The notes below the pieces were generated by a model. The model saw only the letters and a list, made by a program, of their open reading frames with translations, did not search any database and was not told the origin of the DNA. The position numbers and the translations under genes are program-made. Shown one piece after another: positions 15,924 through 23,971 of a stretch of DNA of 29,548 nt. Position 1 is the first letter of the stretch, and each line of letters begins with the position of its first letter. The DNA comes from an uncultured Erysipelotrichaceae bacterium (lineage in GTDB: Bacteria; Bacillota_I; Bacilli_A; RF39; UBA660): assembly GCA_902768065.1 (NCBI GenBank), contig CACXJP010000008.1, positions 1 to 29,548 on the forward strand. The letters are read 5' to 3'.

Positions 15924-16607
15924 ATGAAAATAAATAAATTAAAAGTAACAGAAAATTTAAAAAGAATAATTTGTGTACCATTTGTAGGATTAATTATGGC
16001 AACAAGTTTTTCAGGATGTAGTGAAAAGCAACAAATAGTCACCATAGAAGATGGAGAATATGACGATAAGGTATTTGATGAAGGAGAACATATTATTTCT
16101 ATTGAAATAAATGATCCGACAAAGGAGAATATCCAATATGAATATCATGAAGGGTATAGACCAGTAGGTATTTCAACAGAAGCATATGGACATTATGGAT
16201 ATGATTTTGGAAAGGCACATATATTGTATGTAAATGAATATCCAGTAAAATGTAAAGCAACATATCAGAAAGATTCGGAGTTATTTTATACTGATTTTGG
16301 TGAACCATTACAATATGAAAGAGAAAAAACAGAGACTGGTTCAAAATGGGAAGAATTTAATGCTGGAGAGCATATTATTTCCATTCCATTAAATAAACAA
16401 GAGTTAGAAAACTACCAAATAGACTATTATGATGGATATGAACCAATAGGTATTGCTACATCTTCATATGGACATTATGAGTATAGCTATGGTGGAGGAT
16501 GTATATTATATACAAACACTGAAAAAGTAAAATGCATCAAAGATGAAAATGGTAATTATACATCTTTTGGAATACCAAAAGAAGATGCAAAAAGTTTAAA
16601 AAAATAA
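15924..16607 (+). CDS. Riboswitch-controlled lipoprotein with duplicated domain
   Basis: A 227-residue protein with a basic start, a hydrophobic stretch and a lipobox-like FSGC (Cys32); Phe at -3 is slightly atypical. The exported part is a tandem duplication: residues about 54-129 and 148-219 share GEHIISI, an N/QY-x-Y-x-x-GY-x-P-x-GI-x-T core, YGHY-x-Y, the strand ILY-x-N, VKC and a terminal YT-x-FG-x-P. Each copy holds a conserved Cys (110 and 204) and a His-rich YGHY turn that could bind metal. The upstream riboswitch implies induction by manganese. I do not recognise the family. Outer-surface metal binding or sensing is an inference. Ribosome site AAGGAGG. Confidence 0.7.
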   Translation: MKINKLKVTENLKRIICVPFVGLIMATSFSGCSEKQQIVTIEDGEYDDKVFDEGEHIISIEINDPTKENIQYEYHEGYRPVGISTEAYGHYGYDFGKAHILYVNEYPVKCKATYQKDSELFYTDFGEPLQYEREKTETGSKWEEFNAGEHIISIPLNKQELENYQIDYYDGYEPIGIATSSYGHYEYSYGGGCILYTNTEKVKCIKDENGNYTSFGIPKEDAKSLKK

Positions 16608-16625
16608 ATAAGGGGTGAGATTGTA

Positions 16626-16823
16626 ATGAGTAAAAAAAAGAATAAATACATCTTGTTAAAGTTATTAATTTTAAAAAATACAATAGAAAGACTATATTTA
16701 ATTAGTCATAGATTCAAAGAACAAAAACAGGATGAATTTGATATTCCTAATCCAAATACAATAATAGAAGAGTATGAATATCCAACAACTGATTCTCCTA
16801 GTGATTTAAACAAAACATTGTAA
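16626..16823 (+). CDS. Small basic protein of unknown function
   Basis: A 65-residue ORF with ribosome site AGGGGTGAG, 18 bases after the lipoprotein stop, so probably in the same riboswitch-controlled transcript. The first half is basic and helical (KKKNKYILLKLLILKNTIERLYLISHRFK); the second half is acidic and Pro/Asn-rich. There is no signal peptide, clear membrane span or known motif. The charge split and tight spacing support a real gene, but no function can be given. Confidence 0.5.
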   Translation: MSKKKNKYILLKLLILKNTIERLYLISHRFKEQKQDEFDIPNPNTIIEEYEYPTTDSPSDLNKTL

Positions 16824-16829
16824 AAACAG

Positions 16830-16858
16830 TTGTAAATAAATAAAAATTATGATATATT
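16830..16858 (+). promoter_or_regulatory. Promoter of the T-box leader
   Basis: TTGTAA (16830-16835), a 17-base spacer, then TATATT (16853-16858). The start would be near 16865, just ahead of T-box stem I. No terminator separates it from the upstream ORF, so readthrough from the riboswitch operon is also possible. Confidence 0.6.
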
Positions 16859-16863
16859 AATCC

Positions 16864-17079
16864 ACGAAAGCATGTGCGAAAGACGGAATATTTTGGAGTT
16901 TGTAGAGAGCCTATGTTTGGTGAAAATAGGTAACAAAAAAATATTCGGATCACTTTCAAGTTGCGATTTATGGATAAGATAAATACGGTAACGCGTTATA
17001 GTTTTTAAGGTAAGTATAACTTATAAATAAAGGTGGTACCACGAATAGATTCGTCCTTTCAGGATGAGTCTATTTTTAT
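16864..17079 (+). promoter_or_regulatory. Isoleucine T-box riboswitch
   Basis: A full T-box leader. Stem I pairs GAAAG (16878-16882) with CTTTC (16953-16957) and GAATATTT with AAATATTC, with AGAGAG and GGTGAAAATAGG elements in its upper part. The specifier loop reads GGATCA, placing ATC (Ile) at 16949-16951 followed by the usual purine. The antiterminator is exact: AAAGG (17029-17033), bulge TGGTACC (17034-17040), ACGAAT / ATTCGT, then CCTTT (17055-17059). The bulge T would pair with discriminator A73 of tRNA-Ile. Uncharged tRNA-Ile should stabilise it and allow transcription of the exchanger and ileS. Confidence 0.93.
17044..17079 (+). terminator. T-box terminator
   Basis: A 14-base-pair stem from AATAGATTCGTCCT to AGGATGAGTCTATT (two G-U pairs) with a TTTC-containing loop and a T-rich tail. 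It shares bases with the antiterminator. Confidence 0.88.
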
Positions 17080-17112
17080 TTATATATTCATAATATTTTA
17101 AGGGAGGGGTAT

Positions 17113-18063
17113 ATGTTAATTAGTATATTTTTATTAATAATTGGATTTGTAGTTCTAATAAAAGGTGCAGATATCTTTGTAGATGGAGCAAGTGGAATAG
17201 CAACAAATTTTAAAGTATCAAAGATGTTAATTGGTTTAACAATTGTATCATTTGGAACGAGTGCACCCGAATTTGCTGTATCTGTAAAATCAATAATTTC
17301 TCACAATGGTGATATAGTATTAGGAAACGTTATCGGAAGTAATATTCTAAACATCCTACTGATATTAGGTGTATCTGCATTAATACATTCATTAAATGTC
17401 AAGAATGCCACAGTAAAAAAAGAACTACCAATTACATTATTAATTACAACACTATTTGCAGTATTATTATCAGATAGTTTATTTGATAAAAATGTAGTGA
17501 ATGCATTTACAAGAAGTGATGGAATAGTATTAGTATTGTTCTTTTTAGTATTTATTTATTACCTAATAAAAATGTCAAGGAATAAAGTTGAAGAAGATAA
17601 TGAAATAAAAGATATACCATTAATAAGAGCAATTCTTTATACAATAATTGGTATAGTAGGAATTGTATTTGGAAGTAACTTTGTTGTTGAATCTGCAACA
17701 AATATTGCTCAAATATTAGGAGTAAGTGCTAGAATGATTTCTTTAACAATTATCGCCTTAGGAACATCTCTTCCTGAATTAGTAACAAGCGCAACAGCCA
17801 CAAAAAAAGGAGAATATGATATTGCAATTGGAAATGTAGTTGGAAGTAATATTTTCAATATTGGTATGGTTATAGGAATACCAGTATTAGTATTTGGAGG
17901 AATAGGTAAGATATCTTTTAGCTATATAGACTTAATTGTTATGATAGTTGCCGCAGTATTATTATTTATGTTCTCATTTAAAGATTATAAAATAACAAAA
18001 AAAGAAGGAATTATTTTCTTATTAGTATTCGCAATATATTATAGTTATGTCATATTTGCATAA
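17113..18063 (+). CDS. CaCA-family sodium/calcium-type cation exchanger (YrbG-like)
   Basis: A 316-residue, roughly ten-span membrane protein with the two inverted alpha-repeats of the CaCA superfamily: SFGTSAPEFAVS ... GNVIGSNILNI in the first half and ALGTSLPELVTS ... GNVVGSNIFNI in the second. The acidic residues within both GTS-x-PE motifs, which bind the cation, are present. Length and motifs match the bacterial YrbG group. The exported ion could be Ca2+ or another divalent cation such as Mn2+. It sits between the isoleucine T-box and ileS, so its expression should follow isoleucine-tRNA charging unless transcripts also enter from the Mn2+ riboswitch operon upstream. Ribosome site GGGAGGGG. 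Confidence 0.88.
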   Translation: MLISIFLLIIGFVVLIKGADIFVDGASGIATNFKVSKMLIGLTIVSFGTSAPEFAVSVKSIISHNGDIVLGNVIGSNILNILLILGVSALIHSLNVKNATVKKELPITLLITTLFAVLLSDSLFDKNVVNAFTRSDGIVLVLFFLVFIYYLIKMSRNKVEEDNEIKDIPLIRAILYTIIGIVGIVFGSNFVVESATNIAQILGVSARMISLTIIALGTSLPELVTSATATKKGEYDIAIGNVVGSNIFNIGMVIGIPVLVFGGIGKISFSYIDLIVMIVAAVLLFMFSFKDYKITKKEGIIFLLVFAIYYSYVIFA

Positions 18064-18092
18064 ATAACATTATGAAAGAAGGAGTGATTAAT

Positions 18093-21000
18093 ATGAAATT
18101 TAAAGAATTAGAAAAAGGTAAAACAAATGAAATAGAAACAAAATATGGAAAATACTGGGAAAAGAATAAAGTATTTGAAAAAAGTATTAAACAAAGAAAA
18201 AAGAACTTTGTATTCTATGATGGCCCAGCAACTGCTAATGGTATGCCTGGAATTCATCATATGATGGCTAAATTAATAAAAGATACAATTTGTAAATATA
18301 AAACAATGCAAGGATATAGAGTTGTTAGAAAAGTAGGTTGGGATACTCATGGATTACCAGTAGAAGTTCAAGTAGAAAAAGAACTTGGATTCAGTGGTAA
18401 GGGTGATATAGAAAAATATGGTATCAAAGAATTTAATGAAAAATGCCGTGAAAGTGTTTTCCAAAATGAAAAATATTTTACTAAATTCACAAAAGAAATG
18501 GGACAATTCATAGATTTAGATAATCCATATGTAACATATGATAATAATTATATTGAAACAGAATGGTGGATATTAAAGAAAATATTCGATGAAGGATATA
18601 TCTATGATGGATTAAAAATAGTACCATGGTGTCCAAGATGTGGAACAGGACTAGCTTCCCACGAAGTAGCTCAAGGATATAAAGAAATATCTGTAAATAC
18701 AGTATTTGTTCCATTTAAAGCAAAAGATGAAGATAATACATATTACTTAGTGTGGACAACAACTCCATGGACACTTGTTTCAAATGTTGCGCTTTGTGTA
18801 AATCCAAAAGAAACATATGTAAAATGCTTATCTAAAGGATATAATTTCATAGTTGCAAAAGCACTTGCAGATAAAATACTTGGAGATGAATATGAAGTAG
18901 TAGAGGAATATCTAGGAAAAGATTTAGAAAATAGAGAATATGAACAATTGATGCCAATTCTAAAAGTTCCAGAAAATAAGAAAGCCTTTATTGTTACATG
19001 TGCAGATTATGTAACTATGGAAGATGGTACAGGAATAGTTCATATCGCGCCTGCTTTCGGTGAAGATGACTATGAAGTTGGAATGAACTATAATCTTGCA
19101 ATGTTAAATCCAGTTGGAGAAGATGGATGCTACACAGAAGGACCATGGAAGGGAAGACTTGTTGTAGATCCAGAATTAGAAGTTGAGATAATCAAATACC
19201 TAGCAAAAGAAGATAAATTATTTAAAAAACAAAAAATGAATCATGATTACCCACATTGTTGGAGATGTAATACACCACTTGTATATTATTCAAAACCATC
19301 ACTATACATCAAAACAACAGCTAAGAAAGATGAAATAATTAAAGAAAATAAAAAGATAAATTGGTATCCAGATTATGTAGGAGAAAAAAGATTTGGAAAC
19401 TGGTTAGAAAATATGAATGACTGGGCAATCTCAAGAAATAGATATTGGGGAACACCAATTCCACTATGGAGATGTTCATGTGGTCATGATGAAATGATTG
19501 GTTCAAGAAAAGAACTTGTTGAAAAAGCAATTGAAAAGATAGACGAATCAATTGAATTACATAGACCATATGTAGATGACGTTCATATAAAATGTCCTCA
19601 TTGTGGAAAAGAAATGACAAGAGTAAAAGATGTAATAGATTGTTGGTTTGACTCTGGATCAATGCCATTTGCTCAATATCATTATCCATTTGAAAATAAG
19701 AAATTATTTGAAGAACAATTCCCAGCTGACTTTATCGCAGAAGGAATAGATCAAACAAGAGGATGGTTCTATTCATTACTAGTAATATCTACATTTGTAA
19801 TGGGAAAATCATCATACAAAAATGTTTTAGTAAATGATTTGTTATTAGATAAGTATGGACAAAAGATGCATAAATCAAGAGGAAATGCTATTTCTCCATT
19901 TGAAATAATGGAAGAATATGGTGCAGATACTGTAAGATTTTATATGTTACACACATCTCCTGTATGGACTCCATTAAAATTCGATGTAGATGGATTAAAA
20001 GAAATCTATTCAAAATATATTTCAACATTTAAGAATGCATATTCATTCTTTGAAATGTATGCTAATGCAGATCATATTGATCCAAGAGAATATGATATTC
20101 CAGTTGAAAAAAGAGAACTTATTGATAGATGGTTAATATCTAAATTAAATAAGTTAATCAAAGGAGTAAATGAAGCTTTTGCTGAATATGATTTAAATAA
20201 AGCGGTTAAATTAGTTGTACCATTCTTAAATGATGATTTATCAAACTGGTATATTAGGAGTAATAGAAGAAGATTCTGGGATTCAGAATTAACAGAGTCT
20301 AAAAAAACAGTATACTTAACAATGTATGAAGCTTTAGTTACTTTATGTAAATTGTGTGCTCCATTTACACCATTCTTGACAGAAGAAATTTACACAAAAT
20401 TAACAAGCGATAAATCTGTTCATCTTGCAGATTATCCAAAAGAAGAAGAAACTTTAATAGATGAAGCAGTTGAAGAAAGAATGGATTTAGTAAGAGATGT
20501 ATGCTCTTTAGGAAGATTTGCAAGAGAAGAAGCAAATATCAAAGTAAGACAACCAATAAGTAGTTTAATATTACCAAAAGGTGATGAAATGATAATTGGA
20601 GATCTTCTTCCAGTAATTAAAGAAGAATTAAATGTTAAAGAAGTATTATTTAAAGAAGATATGACTGAATACCTAGAATATGTTGTAAAACCAAACTTCC
20701 AAGTACTAGGTAAAACTTTAGGACCAAAAATAAAAGAATTACAACAAGTTTTATCAAAACTAACATCATCTGAAATAGCTAAGATATCAGAAGAAGGTCT
20801 AAAAGTAAAATTAGCTGGAGAAGACTTTGAATTAAATAATGAGAACACATTAGTTTCAATAAAACAAAAAGAAGGATATGCTTCAACTTCAAATAACAGA
20901 ACAATAGTAGTACTTGATACTGAATTAACAGAAGAATTAATCTTAGAAGGTTTAGCACGTGAATTTGTAAGAAATGTTCAAGCTCTTCGTAAAGAGAAAG

Positions 21001-21194
21001 ACTTCATAATCACAGATCATATAAAGGTATACTATAATGGAACAGATAAAGTAGAAGAAATGTTTAAGTTATATAAAGATTACATCATGGGAGAAGTATT
21101 AGGAGATGAACTTATTAAAGATATATCCCTAAAAAATAAATATCAACTAAATGATGAAGAAGCATATATAGATGTTGAAAAAATCAAAAAATAG
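18093..21194 (+). CDS. ileS: Isoleucyl-tRNA synthetase, IleRS2-like with GIHH motif
   Basis: From ATG 18093 (ribosome site AAGGAGTG) this is 1033 residues; an upstream in-frame ATG at 18072 lies ahead of that site. It charges tRNA-Ile in the cytoplasm. The catalytic core has MPGIHHMMA (G53-I54-H55-H56) in place of the HIGH motif, the KMSKS loop as KMHKS (591-595), a CP1 editing domain containing WTTTPWTL, and WAISRNRYWGTPIP. Length and the DWAISRNRYWGTP context fit the eukaryote-like IleRS2 branch, which is mupirocin-resistant. The GxHH swap is a described IleRS2 variant tied to very high resistance. Cys pairs (WCPRCG, HCWRC, CPHCG) suggest zinc sites. Expression is controlled by the T-box upstream of the exchanger. 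Confidence 0.95.
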   Translation: MKFKELEKGKTNEIETKYGKYWEKNKVFEKSIKQRKKNFVFYDGPATANGMPGIHHMMAKLIKDTICKYKTMQGYRVVRKVGWDTHGLPVEVQVEKELGFSGKGDIEKYGIKEFNEKCRESVFQNEKYFTKFTKEMGQFIDLDNPYVTYDNNYIETEWWILKKIFDEGYIYDGLKIVPWCPRCGTGLASHEVAQGYKEISVNTVFVPFKAKDEDNTYYLVWTTTPWTLVSNVALCVNPKETYVKCLSKGYNFIVAKALADKILGDEYEVVEEYLGKDLENREYEQLMPILKVPENKKAFIVTCADYVTMEDGTGIVHIAPAFGEDDYEVGMNYNLAMLNPVGEDGCYTEGPWKGRLVVDPELEVEIIKYLAKEDKLFKKQKMNHDYPHCWRCNTPLVYYSKPSLYIKTTAKKDEIIKENKKINWYPDYVGEKRFGNWLENMNDWAISRNRYWGTPIPLWRCSCGHDEMIGSRKELVEKAIEKIDESIELHRPYVDDVHIKCPHCGKEMTRVKDVIDCWFDSGSMPFAQYHYPFENKKLFEEQFPADFIAEGIDQTRGWFYSLLVISTFVMGKSSYKNVLVNDLLLDKYGQKMHKSRGNAISPFEIMEEYGADTVRFYMLHTSPVWTPLKFDVDGLKEIYSKYISTFKNAYSFFEMYANADHIDPREYDIPVEKRELIDRWLISKLNKLIKGVNEAFAEYDLNKAVKLVVPFLNDDLSNWYIRSNRRRFWDSELTESKKTVYLTMYEALVTLCKLCAPFTPFLTEEIYTKLTSDKSVHLADYPKEEETLIDEAVEERMDLVRDVCSLGRFAREEANIKVRQPISSLILPKGDEMIIGDLLPVIKEELNVKEVLFKEDMTEYLEYVVKPNFQVLGKTLGPKIKELQQVLSKLTSSEIAKISEEGLKVKLAGEDFELNNENTLVSIKQKEGYASTSNNRTIVVLDTELTEELILEGLAREFVRNVQALRKEKDFIITDHIKVYYNGTDKVEEMFKLYKDYIMGEVLGDELIKDISLKNKYQLNDEEAYIDVEKIKK

Positions 21195-21198
21195 TTGT

Positions 21199-21229
21199 AA
21201 AGACAGCGATAAGCTGTCTTTCTATTTGT
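21199..21229 (+). terminator. Terminator of the exchanger-ileS operon
   Basis: Nine-base-pair stem AAAGACAGC / GCTGTCTTT with a GATAA loop and a TCTATTT tail, starting just after the ileS stop. Confidence 0.8.
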
Positions 21230-21262
21230 ATATGTTAGTAATTATGCTGTTATAATAATAAC

Positions 21263-21367
21263 AAAGATAAAGATAGATATTTATGTTTATAAATCACGTT
21301 GTCGAAGAACACAACAAATGATCGAACTAAATTAAAATTATTAAGAGACATAAAGTCTCTTTTCTTT
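21263..21367 (+). ncRNA. Candidate small RNA of about 100 nt
   Basis: Between two terminators lies an extended -10 TGTTATAAT (21248-21256) with no good -35, then about 100 bases with no ORF, and a terminator stem AAGAGAC / GTCTCTT (21343-21361) with a T-rich tail. The body holds a hairpin GTTGT / ACAAC (near 21299-21315). It ends before the next gene's ribosome site, so it could be a free small RNA or a terminated leader. No known family is recognised. Confidence 0.4.
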
Positions 21368-21420
21368 TACTTTATTTATATCCATTTTTATTGTAAAATT
21401 ATTATAGGTAGGTGTCTGAT

Positions 21421-21696
21421 ATGATATTGGATTTAGATAAGATAAGAGAAATATATGGAGATAGTTCTATAGAAGAGTTAAATGATAATATTGAAACCTT
21501 ATCAAATAATATGAACTATTTAATTAAATTAGGATTTGGTGATGTATATGATACAGTATCTCTGTATCCTTATATGTTTCTAATAGAAGAGAAAACATTC
21601 AAAGAAAAAGTAAATGAGTTAATAGATAATTTAGGATATGATTACATAGAAATTCTTGAAGAAGACACTAGTCTTTGGGAGAATGTAAATGAATAA
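21421..21696 (+). CDS. Small helical protein, mTERF-like
   Basis: From ATG 21421 (ribosome site TAGGTAGGTG) this is 91 residues; a GTG nine bases upstream lies at the edge of that site. It is acidic and helical. The segment NYLIKLGFGDVYDTVSLYP followed by a hydrophobic turn and KVNELIDNLGYD resembles one mTERF-type repeat (helix, L-x-x-LGF, helix, YP turn, helix). The stop overlaps the next gene's start by eight bases, so the pair is translationally coupled and the products may work together. Function is unknown; the mTERF resemblance is by eye and tentative. Confidence 0.5.
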   Translation: MILDLDKIREIYGDSSIEELNDNIETLSNNMNYLIKLGFGDVYDTVSLYPYMFLIEEKTFKEKVNELIDNLGYDYIEILEEDTSLWENVNE

Positions 21697-23962
21697 AGAT
21701 GATAAACTAATAGAAGTAATAAATAAATATGGATTAAAATTTACCAAAAAAAGATTAGAACATATCCTTGATAATGCTAAATACCAAGAGGTTGACTATA
21801 TCTTAAACTATCTAATAAATGATCTTCATATAAGCCCAAGAAGTATAGAAAAATGTCCAAGTATTCTATATCGTAAGGTATCTGCAGTAAAAGAAAATTA
21901 TGAATTCTTAAAAAATAAACATTTATTTAATTATAATGTTGAAACATGCCTTCATATTTTAGCAACTAATCCAGAAGATCTTGAAGAAACTTATGATTGT
22001 GTTGCTTCAAATTTTGGAGAAGATATTATAAATAAAAATACAACGATACTTAGAATTTCAAAACAAAGAATAGAAGATATTAACTTATACTTTGGACAAT
22101 ATATAGATGATCAAACATTAATTGGAGCTTGTATTACAAACAGAACACTTATGGATATTGCAAAGATAATTCATACGTGTAGAAGAAATAACATAAAAGT
22201 AACTAGTACTGTCTTTAAACAAACTCCAGAAGAAGTAGAAAAGTTAATTAGATATTGTAAAAAAAATAACATAGAAATAACTGGAGGTATTTTTCATAAG
22301 AAAACTGAAGAATTAGATAAGTTGATTAAATATTGTACAAAAAATAATATTAAAATGACTAATAGTATGTTTTCCTGTCCATTAGATGATTTTATGGAAA
22401 TAGTTGAAACATGTAAAGAAAATAACATTGATATTACGGGAGTAGTATTTAGAAAAGATTCTGAAGAAATAGAAGAAATAATATCAATCTGTGAAGAGTT
22501 TAATTTACCAGTTAAACTAACAATGTTTAGATCAAATCCGGAGGAAATGAGAAGAATAATAGAGATTTGCAATAAATACAATGTAGAAATAAATGAATCA
22601 ATGTTCTCAAAAAGTTCAACAGAGGTAGAAAAGATAATATTAGTCTGTAGGAATAATAATATTTATCCAATTACGGGAAGTTTATTTAAAAAGAATGCAG
22701 AAGAATTAGAAAAAACAATTAAAATGTGTAAAGAATTGAATATACCAATAGAAGGTTCGGTATGCTACAGAACTGCTTCTGAAATTGAGGAAATAATAAG
22801 AATATGTAAATCAGAAAATATAAAACTACTTAATTCTATGTTTAAAAGAACACCCACTGAAGTTCAAGAAATAATTATAATAGCAAAACTAAATAAACTT
22901 GATATAACAGGAGGACTATTTAGAAATCCTCCAATTGATTTAAAGAGGACAATAACCGCTGCAAGAAGATCAAATATTCCATTTTCTTCTACAGTACTAA
23001 ATAGAACACCTCATGAAATAAAAAAGATAGTTAATATATGTAAAAATAGTGGAATACCTCCATTTCCAAATGCCTTTATGAGAAGCATAAAAGAAATCAA
23101 AAAAATAATAAGAATATGTAAAGAAAATAATATTCCTATCACAGGATCATTATTTCAAACAAATCCAGATAACCTTGAAAAAATAATAATGCTATGTCAA
23201 AAAAATAATATAAAATTAAGTAATGCAATGCTATTTAGGTCAGCAGAAGAAGTTGAGTTAATAATTAACATATGTGATCAATATGGTTTAGAATATCAAG
23301 ATGGTATATTCAAAAGAACACCAGATGAAATTCTAAAAATAATAGAGGTATGTAGAAATAATGATATTCCTATAACAAGTAATGTTTTTAGAAGAAAATA
23401 TAATGAGTTTATTGAAATTATTGAAGTATGTAATAAATTAGGATTAGATATAAAAGGAACAATTTTTAAAAGGAATGCCCAAGAAATAGAAGAAATATAT
23501 AATATTAACATGGAATTACTTGGTGAAAAGCCATCACCAAACACATTTAATAAGAAACCAGATGAGGTAAGAAAAATACTTGAGTTATGTCAAAAAAATA
23601 ACATAAAAGTAACAGGAACTATATATAGAAGACGAGCAGATGAACTTGAAGAAACTATAAATTATGTAAAAGATACCTTTGGACCAGAATATTTAATACC
23701 TCAAATAATTATTGAAGATAAAAATCATCTCCAGGTTGTTTTAAATTATTTCTTGGGAAAAGGACTTTTAAGTGTTATAATAAATAGCCCATCCATCTTA
23801 AGACTTACTATAACTGAAATAGTAGATAGAGAAAATTTCATAAGTAATTGTAATCAAGAATTAATAACTAGTGATGGAAAATTCAATCCTGTCTTTGGGT
23901 GGTCAAGAAAATTATATGAAAAAAAGAAAAAAGAATTAGAAGAAAGAAAAACTTTAAAATAG
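21689..23962 (+). CDS. Tandem-repeat solenoid protein (26-residue repeats)
   Basis: A 757-residue protein without signal or membrane segment. The N-terminal part (about 1-148) has mTERF-like helices (SPRSIEKCPSIL, YEFLKNKHLF). Residues about 149-645 are about 19 consecutive repeats, nearly all exactly 26 residues. Consensus by position: F1, R/K3, P5, E6-E7, I/V8, I11-I12, C15, K16, N18-N19, I20, I/V22, T23, then small polar residues at 24-25 and a hydrophobic at 26. Cys15 is kept in 16 of 19. A degenerate 20th unit and another mTERF-like piece (INSPSILRLTITEIVDRENF) follow. The regular helix-turn solenoid recalls nucleic-acid-binding mTERF, PPR or TALE-type folds, but I know no family with this exact unit. 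RNA or DNA binding is inference. Confidence 0.75.
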   Translation: MNKDDKLIEVINKYGLKFTKKRLEHILDNAKYQEVDYILNYLINDLHISPRSIEKCPSILYRKVSAVKENYEFLKNKHLFNYNVETCLHILATNPEDLEETYDCVASNFGEDIINKNTTILRISKQRIEDINLYFGQYIDDQTLIGACITNRTLMDIAKIIHTCRRNNIKVTSTVFKQTPEEVEKLIRYCKKNNIEITGGIFHKKTEELDKLIKYCTKNNIKMTNSMFSCPLDDFMEIVETCKENNIDITGVVFRKDSEEIEEIISICEEFNLPVKLTMFRSNPEEMRRIIEICNKYNVEINESMFSKSSTEVEKIILVCRNNNIYPITGSLFKKNAEELEKTIKMCKELNIPIEGSVCYRTASEIEEIIRICKSENIKLLNSMFKRTPTEVQEIIIIAKLNKLDITGGLFRNPPIDLKRTITAARRSNIPFSSTVLNRTPHEIKKIVNICKNSGIPPFPNAFMRSIKEIKKIIRICKENNIPITGSLFQTNPDNLEKIIMLCQKNNIKLSNAMLFRSAEEVELIINICDQYGLEYQDGIFKRTPDEILKIIEVCRNNDIPITSNVFRRKYNEFIEIIEVCNKLGLDIKGTIFKRNAQEIEEIYNINMELLGEKPSPNTFNKKPDEVRKILELCQKNNIKVTGTIYRRRADELEETINYVKDTFGPEYLIPQIIIEDKNHLQVVLNYFLGKGLLSVIINSPSILRLTITEIVDRENFISNCNQELITSDGKFNPVFGWSRKLYEKKKKELEERKTLK
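22133..23623 (+). repeat. About 19 tandem 78-bp units coding 26-residue repeats
   Basis: The DNA under residues 149-645 of the solenoid gene is a tandem array with a 78-bp period; three units (the first, the seventh and the eighteenth) are 81 bp. Units have diverged strongly at the base level, keeping mainly codons for F1, I11-I12, C15, N18-N19 and T23. The array therefore looks old and under protein-level constraint rather than recently amplified. Confidence 0.8.
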
Positions 23963-23971
23963 AGGTGGACT

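Noticed and set aside
22133..23623. Periodic DNA in the solenoid gene considered as a CRISPR-like or recent repeat array
   Set aside because: Units are coding, 78 bp, diverged at base level and lack conserved spacers or palindromic repeats.
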